Positions 16,400 to 21,039 of a stretch of 23,574 nt of DNA are shown one piece after another. The notes below the pieces were generated by a model that saw only the letters and a program-made list of their open reading frames with translations, was not told where the DNA came from and searched no databases. The translations under genes were made by a program, and so were the position numbers. Each line of letters begins with the position of its first letter. Position 1 is the first letter of the stretch. Source of the DNA: a virus; IMG/VR virus record IMGVR_UViG_3300031886_000044, positions 1 to 23,574 of that record; one strand, given 5' to 3'.

Positions 16400-16574
16400 T
16401 CTTTGCCTTCCAAGCCTTCACACGTTTCTCTGCCAATCGATCCTTCAGCCATTGGTTGTCTGAACCCTTCACGCCTATGATGGCTGAGTCCACTTCACTG
16501 CGGCTCGCGTGAGGATCAGTCAGCACTCTCATGCCAATCCTCTCCCATTCCTCCCTTAGTTCCTGTTCTTTCAT
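16383..16574 (-). CDS. Small hypothetical protein, 63 aa
   Basis: Starts ATG overlapping the stop of the 29-aa membrane protein as ATGA (16571-16574), so probably coupled. Charged and helical: KEQELREEWERIGMRVLTDP, then DNQWLKDRLAEKRVKAWKAKN. No family recognised. It overlaps the nuclease half-gene by 17 bases. Confidence 0.5.
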   Translation of the reverse strand: MKEQELREEWERIGMRVLTDPHASRSEVDSAIIGVKGSDNQWLKDRLAEKRVKAWKAKNVKDS

Positions 16575-16660
16575 ATTGATGTTGCTACTTTTATTATTAA
16601 CCCTATAAACCCCAGCACTACTAATAGCACTGCCACCAGTTCCCAGTCTTTAGCCTTCAT
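16571..16660 (-). CDS. 29-aa single-span membrane protein
   Basis: Reads MKAKDWEL, then a hydrophobic segment of about 19 residues (VAVLLVVLGFIGLIIKVAT), then SI. The start overlaps the end of the zinc-ribbon gene by 11 bases, and the stop overlaps the next start as ATGA. GGGAGAAG lies immediately upstream of ATG, a short RBS spacing. Neat coupling on both sides and an uninterrupted hydrophobic span support a real gene. The role is unknown: a small lysis accessory, a superinfection or membrane modulator are all possible. No charged pore residues are visible. Confidence 0.55.
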   Translation of the reverse strand: MKAKDWELVAVLLVVLGFIGLIIKVATSI

Positions 16661-16865
16661 CTTCTCCCATTAGAAAGTCTCTTATGTTGCTGCTCAGTGG
16701 GGGTCGCTTACCCGTGTCGCGGTAGTAGCCGCACTTAACGCAGATCAGTTTGCCCATCCAGCTATCGGGGTTGAACCCCATCTTTCTGCTTGCCTCGTCA
16801 TCACTGTTCTCGACAGTGATACTCATGGGGTCGTCACAGAGTTTGCAGTTTGTTTCGTATACCAT
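16650..16865 (-). CDS. Small zinc-ribbon protein
   Basis: A 71-aa protein with two CxxC pairs (Cys7-x2-Cys10 and Cys42-x2-Cys45), typical of a zinc ribbon or rubredoxin-like knuckle, separated by an acidic loop. RBS AAAGGAA lies eight bases before ATG. It overlaps the end of the upstream nuclease gene by 43 bases. It may bind nucleic acid or protein; no specific family recognised. Confidence 0.6.
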   Translation of the reverse strand: MVYETNCKLCDDPMSITVENSDDEASRKMGFNPDSWMGKLICVKCGYYRDTGKRPPLSSNIRDFLMGEDEG

Positions 16866-17341
16866 ATGTGTTCCTTTGCCTTGTCCATAGGGATGAAGGC
16901 GTTATCCACTTCCTTCTCCCCTCCGTTTATACACTTCTGCGTCTTGGTCTTCCGCACATCAAAGTCCACGAGGAACTTCCCCCGATTGTCAGTGAGCTTG
17001 ATGGTTAGAATCTTCTTCTCCGGTATGAGGTAGAGCATCCCGATGAAGGGACAGCAGATCAATTCGCTGATGAGCTGGCCTCTCAGTATCTTGGCATGGG
17101 TTACCAGCCACTCGTTACCGAAGTTGCAGATGAGTTGCTCCGTGGTCATGTCCCTTGTCTTCACCTCCACAGCACAGTCCACCCACTGGTTCTTGTGTAG
17201 ATAGAAGAACCCATCGATGGCAGCGGGTTCCCGCTTGTCAGTCTCAAGGAACCTGTAGTCGGGGTAGAGATTACAGAATGCTTCTATGCACTCATGCTCA
17301 TAAGCTAATGCGCTTTGACCGCGAGGCGTGTTGATGTTCAT
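16823..17341 (-). CDS. PD-(D/E)XK-fold nuclease-like protein
   Basis: A 172-aa protein. ATG at 17341 (MNINTPRGQ) is preferred over an upstream start at 17380 because it overlaps the previous stop as ATGA and has GGAAAC upstream. The restriction-endonuclease-like core is visible: helix AYEHECIEAFCNLYPDY with Glu15/Glu17, then AAIDGFF (Asp43) and CAVEVKTRDM (Glu59-x-Lys61). The C-terminal half is beta-rich (FIGMLYLIPEKKILTIKLTDNRGKFLVDFDV). It lies in the block that separates the two halves of the RecB/Cas4-like nuclease. It could be a DNA-processing enzyme, or a homing-type nuclease involved in that rearrangement; the latter is speculative. Confidence 0.55.
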   Translation of the reverse strand: MNINTPRGQSALAYEHECIEAFCNLYPDYRFLETDKREPAAIDGFFYLHKNQWVDCAVEVKTRDMTTEQLICNFGNEWLVTHAKILRGQLISELICCPFIGMLYLIPEKKILTIKLTDNRGKFLVDFDVRKTKTQKCINGGEKEVDNAFIPMDKAKEHIWYTKQTANSVTTP

Positions 17342-17697
17342 GCTGTTTCCAGTGGTAAATCCAGTTGAGGGTCTTCCCAATCGAGTGCTCCCTTGGCATC
17401 CCCTTCAAGAAGCGCACCATAGTCTATGCAGTCTGCTGCGGATTTCTTGTAGTCGAAGAACCAAGCGAGGGATGGGTGTGCATGAGCGAACAGCCTAGAG
17501 TAGAATGAGTCATAGGTATTGATGAGGGGTTGGTGGGTGTTCCACCTTATAGTCTCAGTAACCGCTTTAACGCCGCCTTTAAGCTTCCCTGCCTTAATGA
17601 GGGAAAGGATTGTAGCCTCATACTTGTTCCATATTTCGGGGTTGGTTAGGTGGTAGTCCACAAACTTTGCGGCCATCCTTCTGTTCTCAATGCTCAT
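17338..17697 (-). CDS. Hypothetical phage protein, 119 aa
   Basis: Starts by ATGA overlap with the previous stop (17694-17697). The sequence FVDYHLTNPEIWNKYEATILSLIKAGKLKGGVKAVTETIRWNT, then YDSFYSRLFAHAHPSLAWFF, matches a widespread phage and prophage family of unknown function. In that family an N-P-x-(V/I)-(Y/W) start is followed by a G-x-K-A-(V/I)-x-E-x-(I/V)-R-W-x-T motif and a NxxYSxxYARLF-like motif. The present copy keeps the RW and RLF..HP features. The C-terminus is acidic. Role unknown. Confidence 0.55.
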   Translation of the reverse strand: MSIENRRMAAKFVDYHLTNPEIWNKYEATILSLIKAGKLKGGVKAVTETIRWNTHQPLINTYDSFYSRLFAHAHPSLAWFFDYKKSAADCIDYGALLEGDAKGALDWEDPQLDLPLETA

Positions 17698-17957
17698 CGC
17701 TTTGCAATCTCCTTGTAATGTTTCACCTGCTTCTCAAGCTCCTCGATGCGCTCATCCTTCTCCTCCATCTGCCTTGCGGCAGTCTCGACGTAGAACCAAA
17801 AGTCTATGGCTTCTCCGCGCAAGTCGTTGATGATGTCCTCCCTGTTGTCGAGGTTACCCCCGTGTTCCTCTTGCCCAGCATCGTACTTGGCTGGGGCTAG
17901 TTGATTGAAGCACTTGATGGCTTCATCTCTTATTTGGTTTGGTGTTCTTTCTTGCAT
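17694..17957 (-). CDS. Small helical protein with EHGG motif, possibly NTP-pyrophosphatase-like
   Basis: An 87-aa protein with a strong RBS (AAGGAG). Residues 24-36 read KYDAGQEEHGGNL, followed by DLRGEAIDFWFYVETA (about 45-60). This KYxxGQxEHGGxL plus E(A/x)IDxxxY pattern is common in small phage proteins that resemble the all-alpha NTP-pyrophosphatase (MazG-like) group. Only one helix pair with Glu/Asp metal ligands is obvious, so activity is not established. Residues 60-84 form a likely coiled coil. It overlaps its neighbours at both ends. Confidence 0.45.
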   Translation of the reverse strand: MQERTPNQIRDEAIKCFNQLAPAKYDAGQEEHGGNLDNREDIINDLRGEAIDFWFYVETAARQMEEKDERIEELEKQVKHYKEIAKR

Positions 17958-18115
17958 AGCATCTCCTTCTCTCTCCCCAACCAGTAAGCCGTGTTTTTGA
18001 CTTTCTTGAATCTTTTCATCTTCATATCTACGGAATAACAGTCGTGGTAATCCCCGTACTGTCCCGCCGTAGCCACTTTAACAAACTCCTTCACTAACTT
18101 ATCTGTCCATCTCAT
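17930..18115 (-). CDS. Small basic hypothetical protein, 61 aa
   Basis: RBS AAAGGA lies upstream of ATG; the gap from the previous stop is four bases and it overlaps the next gene by 28 bases. The sequence is basic (DMKMKRFKKVKNTAYWLGREKEMLCKK) with a WTDKLVKEFVKVATAG start. No family recognised. It is the first gene after the N-terminal half of the split nuclease. Confidence 0.45.
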   Translation of the reverse strand: MRWTDKLVKEFVKVATAGQYGDYHDCYSVDMKMKRFKKVKNTAYWLGREKEMLCKKEHQTK

Positions 18116-18119
18116 TCTC

Positions 18120-18326
18120 TTATCCTTTCTTCTTCAACTGCTTCACCAGTGCGGTGTCGCCCAGTAGTTCCTCCAGTTTCTCATGGAGTTCCGTTCCCCT
18201 TATCGCTGCCGCCCCCACCGTTGACGACGACTTATAGCATGGACACTTAGCCATTTCGGGCAGGGAGGATGGAGGGAAGTCGGGGTGATGCGCCCTCTCA
18301 GTATGGTTAATGTCTTTCTCTGTCAT
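18120..18326 (-). CDS. N-terminal half of a RecB/Cas4-like PD-(D/E)XK nuclease
   Basis: A 68-aa protein. ATG at 18326 is chosen over TTG at 18329. It has exactly the features that open DUF2800/Cas4/AddB-like nucleases: a His-rich start (HHPDFPPSSLPEMAKCPCYKSSS) with Ser20-Ser21 and Cys28/Cys30, where these enzymes place the single N-terminal iron-sulfur Cys, then IRGTELHEKLEELLGD (Gly44-Thr45...His48-Glu49), the GTxxHE motif. It stops after KQLKKKG with no catalytic Asp or DxK motif. The missing core is in the gene at 15806-16399, which lacks this part. The two products may assemble into one enzyme. Alternatively this is a decaying fragment, although its intact RBS, GTxxHE motif and Cys argue against that. 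Confidence 0.6.
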   Translation of the reverse strand: MTEKDINHTERAHHPDFPPSSLPEMAKCPCYKSSSTVGAAAIRGTELHEKLEELLGDTALVKQLKKKG

Positions 18327-18558
18327 CAATCTCTTCCCCTTCTATTACCCTAACTTCCTTCTTGAAGTGTTTGTTGTAAGATTCACCAGCTAAAGCCCCT
18401 TCTTTCCATGCTTGGTAAGCCCACTCTCTCTCCCTTATATACGGGTTATCCCATTCGTCACTTGTCTCACCGCGCTCCGTAACGCACATGAACCCATCAA
18501 GCCACGCACAATCATAAAGCACTATCCCAACCTTATAGTAACCGGGGTCTGTAATCAT
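18307..18558 (-). CDS. Hypothetical protein, 83 aa
   Basis: Starts ATG after a short AT-rich leader with no clear RBS, downstream of a strong hairpin. The sequence YYKVGIVLYDCAWLDGFMCVTE, then EREWAYQAWKEGALAGESYNKHF, is acidic and mixed alpha/beta. The C-terminus overlaps the nuclease N-half gene by about 20 bases. No family recognised. Confidence 0.5.
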   Translation of the reverse strand: MITDPGYYKVGIVLYDCAWLDGFMCVTERGETSDEWDNPYIREREWAYQAWKEGALAGESYNKHFKKEVRVIEGEEIDDRERH

Positions 18559-18574
18559 AATATTAAATTGGTAA

Positions 18575-18601
18575 GGGTGAGTGGGTCGCGCCCACCCACC
18601 C
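18575..18601 (-). terminator. GC-rich hairpin after the annealing-protein gene, weak terminator or processing element
   Basis: An 11-bp stem with one mismatch (GGGTGAGTGGG with CCCACCCACCC) closes a five-base loop. It lies six bases after the ERF stop and 16 bases before the next start. On the leftward strand it is followed only by TTACCAATTT, a weak U-tract. It could attenuate or stabilise mRNA rather than stop all transcription, because co-directional genes continue. Confidence 0.4.
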
Positions 18602-18607
18602 TATTAA

Positions 18608-19186
18608 TTATGGTTTAACAAACAGTTCATCCGCCTGTTTATCCTGCTTCTTGTAGTTGGTTCTACTCTTCTTGTTCTTGGAAGCCTTGAATGAGTCGTC
18701 GCTCATTTGAGTCTTGCCTGTGGCTGCGCTGCCATCGTCATCAATCTCCTCAGAGTCTATGCACAGAGCACCCTCAAGAAGTATCCTCATTGCGTATGTA
18801 TGTGCTCCCTTTCTATTCTGCATATTGTCTGTCTTGGGAAGTTGGCATACGCTTGTTAGGCATTGCTCACCAAGTATGAGCTTGAGCTTGAGATAATCTT
18901 CACGAGGGTAATGAGTCTTACTTATCACCTCCGTATCATCACCATCGGCATTGGGCTTCCACTCCTTAACTGCTGCCTCTGTTCTTTCGGGAGTGAACCC
19001 CATCTCAAAGTGTACGAGTATCCCTTCTTGATTCAGTGCCGCTCGGCAAGAGTCTATGAAGTCTTTGAGCATAGCGTAAGTGCTATTGAAGTGCGGGTTA
19101 AACCCCGAGCACGGGGCTGTGGTGAAGTTCAACTGTGCTCGCACGAGCGCAGTTCCGATGTGTTCTAGTTCTTTTTCTTTTTGCAT
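18608..19186 (-). CDS. erf: ERF-family single-strand annealing protein
   Basis: A 192-aa protein. The N-terminus fits the ERF superfamily of phage recombinases: IGTALVRAQLNF, then NPHFNSTYAMLKDFIDSCRAALNQEGILVHF (residues 30-60), the NPxFxSxYAxL motif and following helix. Residues 124-151 read NRKGAHTYAMRILLEGALCIDSEEIDDD, matching the family G(S)AxTYAxRYxLxxxLGIxxxxDDD motif. Such proteins form rings on single-stranded DNA and anneal complementary strands. The last 40 residues are a Lys/Asp-rich tail. Its neighbours, a resolvase-like nuclease and a RecB-like nuclease in two parts, fit a recombination module. Confidence 0.8.
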   Translation of the reverse strand: MQKEKELEHIGTALVRAQLNFTTAPCSGFNPHFNSTYAMLKDFIDSCRAALNQEGILVHFEMGFTPERTEAAVKEWKPNADGDDTEVISKTHYPREDYLKLKLILGEQCLTSVCQLPKTDNMQNRKGAHTYAMRILLEGALCIDSEEIDDDGSAATGKTQMSDDSFKASKNKKSRTNYKKQDKQADELFVKP

Positions 19187-19503
19187 TGTTCTATTAGTTT
19201 AAAGAACGCTTCGGCTGACATGGAAACGATCCACTCCTTGAGCTTGCCTCCGGTGCGGTAGGTTGCTACGACTGGTAGCTTGCCACCGCAATCTGTCTTG
19301 GCTTGCATGAGGGCCGTCTCTACGTTGGGCCGTTGCGTATATTTTACTTCGAAGTGGAGATGAGGCAGGTCTTCACAGATGACATCCGGTGCGGATTCGT
19401 CACCACTGAATTGCTGTCCTCTCCTTGAGTTGGGATAGCCAGCTAATTTTAGCTGATCTCTCCACAACCTCTCTCCACGTTTTCCTTTCTCTCTACTGTT
19501 CAT
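19165..19503 (-). CDS. Holliday-junction-resolvase-like PD-(D/E)XK nuclease
   Basis: A 112-aa protein. ATG at 19503 (MNSREKGKRGE) is preferred over GTG at 19518 because it gives the typical N-terminus of this family. Motifs are Glu11 in KRGERLWRDQL, RRGQQFSG, then APDVIC with Asp40 and HFEVKYTQ with Glu52-x-Lys54. ALMQAKTDCGGKLPVVATYR follows, the QAxxD and PVV pattern seen in phage Hjc-like and VRR-like nucleases. Length fits a compact resolvase. It overlaps both neighbours, between the alpha-CTD-like gene and the ERF gene, which supports a role in recombination or branched-DNA cleavage. Confidence 0.65.
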   Translation of the reverse strand: MNSREKGKRGERLWRDQLKLAGYPNSRRGQQFSGDESAPDVICEDLPHLHFEVKYTQRPNVETALMQAKTDCGGKLPVVATYRTGGKLKEWIVSMSAEAFFKLIEQCKKKKN

Positions 19504-20035
19504 TAAGATTTTTGCCACAATCAGAAAGTTTTTTGGTTGGTAAAGCGGAAGGCTCTTTGAAGGAGTCGATGATCAACTGTTGCGTTGCATAAGTTAACAG
19601 CTTTCCAGTGAAATGGTTTTGAAACTCCTCCTCACGCACTGTCTCGATCATTTCCCTTTTAAGTTCTCGCACCTCTTTTTCAAGAGCCTCCAGTCTCTTC
19701 CGCTTCTTCTCCTTTACAGGGTTCAATAACCCCACAAACGCACAGACCTCTATGTGGGTACGCCATCCGTAGTTGTGGGGGCGGGGCTTCCTTTCGGGGT
19801 GAAGCTTGCCGCTTACTATCGCAGCCTTAACCTTATCCACTGTGTCGTACTCATCGCTTTCTTTGTATTCGTTGTCGCTATAATAGGAATAATTCCCGAC
19901 CACCTCTCTATGCTGATAAAAACAATTAAATGCGCGGATGCTTAACCCGTCGAACTCTTTTTTAAAGCGGTCATACCTTACGTCCCACTCGGCACACTTC
20001 TTTTCAAAACTTGATACCTCATCTAAGTCTTCCAT
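19493..20035 (-). CDS. RNA polymerase alpha-CTD-like DNA-binding protein with coiled coil
   Basis: A 180-aa protein with RBS AAGGA eight bases before ATG. Residues 30-104 resemble the C-terminal domain of RNA polymerase alpha: GLSIRAFNCF (residues 30-39) corresponds to the LxxRxxNCL helix, with Arg34 and Asn37 at the places of E. coli Arg265 and Asn268. Helix YDTVDKVKAAIVSGKL (63-78) comes next, then HNYGWRTHIEVCAFVGLL (87-104), matching the helix-hairpin-helix NLGKKSLxEIKxxLxxxGL with Gly90, Arg92 and Thr93. About 24 residues are inserted between the first two helices. Residues 107-140 form a coiled coil, and the tail is unstructured. It may bind UP-element-like DNA or host polymerase. Structural confirmation is needed because the similarity is by eye. 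Confidence 0.55.
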   Translation of the reverse strand: MEDLDEVSSFEKKCAEWDVRYDRFKKEFDGLSIRAFNCFYQHREVVGNYSYYSDNEYKESDEYDTVDKVKAAIVSGKLHPERKPRPHNYGWRTHIEVCAFVGLLNPVKEKKRKRLEALEKEVRELKREMIETVREEEFQNHFTGKLLTYATQQLIIDSFKEPSALPTKKLSDCGKNLNEQ

Positions 20036-20059
20036 TCTATATCCTTCTGTTTAAGATAA

Positions 20060-20123
20060 GGAGGTTCACACCGCCAAAGGAGGTAGGGCAGTAGATGCCC
20101 ATTGAAAAGCGGTGCTCCCCTCC
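20060..20123 (-). promoter_or_regulatory. Structured RNA leader between the regulator and alpha-CTD-like genes
   Basis: Beginning four bases after the RHH stop, the leftward transcript can fold with GGAGG pairing CCTCC and CACCGC pairing GCGGTG around a 4x4 internal loop. Inside is a second hairpin GGGCA-TCTAC-TGCCC. Two CCTCCTT words resembling the 16S rRNA anti-Shine-Dalgarno lie within or just after it. TTATCTT follows the outer stem, which could make a weak attenuator. A cis-regulatory role is inferred. Confidence 0.45.
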
Positions 20124-20127
20124 AAAG

Positions 20128-20343
20128 TTATTCTGAGTACTGTCCGACCTTAGCCATATCAATTAACATCTCCAAAATATCCCTCCGTGATCTTCCGGTT
20201 TCCCTCACCAGCATGGTCAACTTCTCGTGATGTCCTTCGCTGATCCGTACACCAAGGCAACGTCTTATATCTGTTGGCTTGATCTTGTCGGGGTTAATCT
20301 TTGTGACTACTGCGGCACTGTCGTCTAAGGTTCCTTCCTCCAT
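20128..20343 (-). CDS. Ribbon-helix-helix transcription regulator
   Basis: A 71-aa protein. After a flexible N-terminus (1-26), residues 28-64 fit an Arc/MetJ/CopG-type fold: strand RCLGVRIS, helix EGHHEKLTMLVRETG, turn GRSR, helix RDILEMLIDMA. Such proteins bind DNA as dimers, inserting a beta-ribbon in the major groove. It is the first gene behind a strong promoter, and a 20-bp near-palindrome lies upstream, a natural autoregulatory operator. The start falls only about three bases after the expected transcription start, so the mRNA is almost leaderless; GGAGGAAGG follows the ATG rather than preceding it. No better in-frame start exists before the fold. Confidence 0.7.
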   Translation of the reverse strand: MEEGTLDDSAAVVTKINPDKIKPTDIRRCLGVRISEGHHEKLTMLVRETGRSRRDILEMLIDMAKVGQYSE

Positions 20344-20352
20344 GAGATAGCT

Positions 20353-20381
20353 AGTATGACAGCAGCAGGGCTATCTGTCAA
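20353..20381 (-). promoter_or_regulatory. Strong sigma-70-type promoter for the second leftward unit
   Basis: On the leftward strand, TTGACA (20381-20376) is a perfect -35 box. It is separated by 17 bases from CATACT (20358-20353), which matches TATAAT at four of six positions and is preceded by an extended TGT. Transcription should start near 20346, a few bases before the ATG at 20343. Confidence 0.75.
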
Positions 20382-20388
20382 GGGTACT

Positions 20389-20408
20389 TAAGTGCTCGCG
20401 AGTACTTA
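20389..20408. promoter_or_regulatory. 20-bp near-palindrome, candidate operator at -43 to -62
   Basis: TAAGTGCTCGCGAGTACTTA has one mismatched pair and shares TAAGTG-TCGCGA-ACTTA with the perfect palindrome at 14075-14094. It lies seven bases upstream of the -35 box, between the terminator and the promoter, where UP elements or activators usually bind. Candidate site for the RHH regulator or another phage DNA-binding protein. Confidence 0.55.
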
Positions 20409-20410
20409 TT

Positions 20411-20453
20411 AAAAAGCGGGGATGGGTAGAAAGGACAAGAACCCATCCCCGCT
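20411..20453 (-). terminator. Intrinsic terminator ending the upstream leftward unit
   Basis: A perfect 13-bp stem (AGCGGGGATGGGT pairing ACCCATCCCCGCT) with a 13-base loop is followed on the leftward strand by TTTTT. It lies 25 bases after the stop of the 101-aa gene and separates that unit from the downstream promoter. Confidence 0.9.
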
Positions 20454-20477
20454 GGGCGCGGAGCAATGAAAGGACAG

Positions 20478-20783
20478 TTACTCCGCTGTATCTTTTGACT
20501 CGATGATCTCTGTCCAAGCTGCAAGCATTTGTTCTGCAAGCAAGAGTGCTTCTTCAGTATCATCGCATCCTTCATTTAGACTTTGGATACCGCAACCGAT
20601 CAAGGCTTGTCCCATCCTTTTACGGGTGCATCCTCTAACTTCTGTTATTTCAGTCAGTGATCTTAGGTCTTCGCAGAACTCTTTAGCCGCTTGTTCCTCA
20701 TCACTTAGACTCCTTTTCTCGATAAGTGCTGACACGAATATTATATCCTCTCCTTGTTGCTTGTGTAACCTGCTCTTCTCCAT
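20478..20783 (-). CDS. Hypothetical helical protein, up to 101 aa
   Basis: From ATG at 20783 the gene overlaps its upstream neighbour by 83 bases, which is long. GTG at 20735 (AAGGAGAGG 11 bases upstream) would cut the overlap to 35 bases and give about 85 aa. The product is acidic and helical, with Cys37, Cys52, Cys64 and Cys73 counted from the first Met. The C-terminus EEALLLAEQMLAAWTEIIES is a strong helix. No family recognised. It is the last gene before the intrinsic terminator. Confidence 0.5.
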   Translation of the reverse strand: MEKSRLHKQQGEDIIFVSALIEKRSLSDEEQAAKEFCEDLRSLTEITEVRGCTRKRMGQALIGCGIQSLNEGCDDTEEALLLAEQMLAAWTEIIESKDTAE

Positions 20784-21039
20784 CCTCTGTACGTTCGACG
20801 ACCTTCCTCGTCATCGATTCACACAAAGCATTTGATTCGGTTACGTCTACCACTACATAGGTTCCATCGTCGAGTTCAATGTGTTCACCTATGATTCTCA
20901 TTACCCTGCCATCGGGTAGCGTGTTGGGTATGGTTTCCCATATTTCGAAGTCACCATACTGATGCCGCATGACCTGCAAGCGGCCCTTCTTTTCCCTTGT
21001 ACCTTCACGGTAAGGGTCTTGATATAGGTTACTCATCAT
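20701..21039 (-). CDS. Hypothetical protein, 112 aa
   Basis: Starts by ATGA overlap with the DUF932 gene (stop 21036-21038), so probably coupled; a second ATG follows at 21036. Beta-rich centre (GDFEIWETIPNTLPDGRVMRIIGEHIELDDGTYVVVDVTES) and charged C-terminus. No family recognised. Its 3' end overlaps the next gene. Confidence 0.5.
   Translation of the reverse strand: MMSNLYQDPYREGTREKKGRLQVMRHQYGDFEIWETIPNTLPDGRVMRIIGEHIELDDGTYVVVDVTESNALCESMTRKVVERTEDGEEQVTQATRRGYNIRVSTYREKESK

Noticed and set aside
16902-16910. TTATCCACT, one base from a DnaA box (also at 19833-19841)
   Set aside because: Both are single-mismatch words inside coding genes with no cluster or AT-rich flank, as expected by chance.
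18863-19168. 101-codon rightward open frame opposite the ERF gene
   Set aside because: Antisense to a well-supported ERF gene and lacks an RBS or domain pattern.
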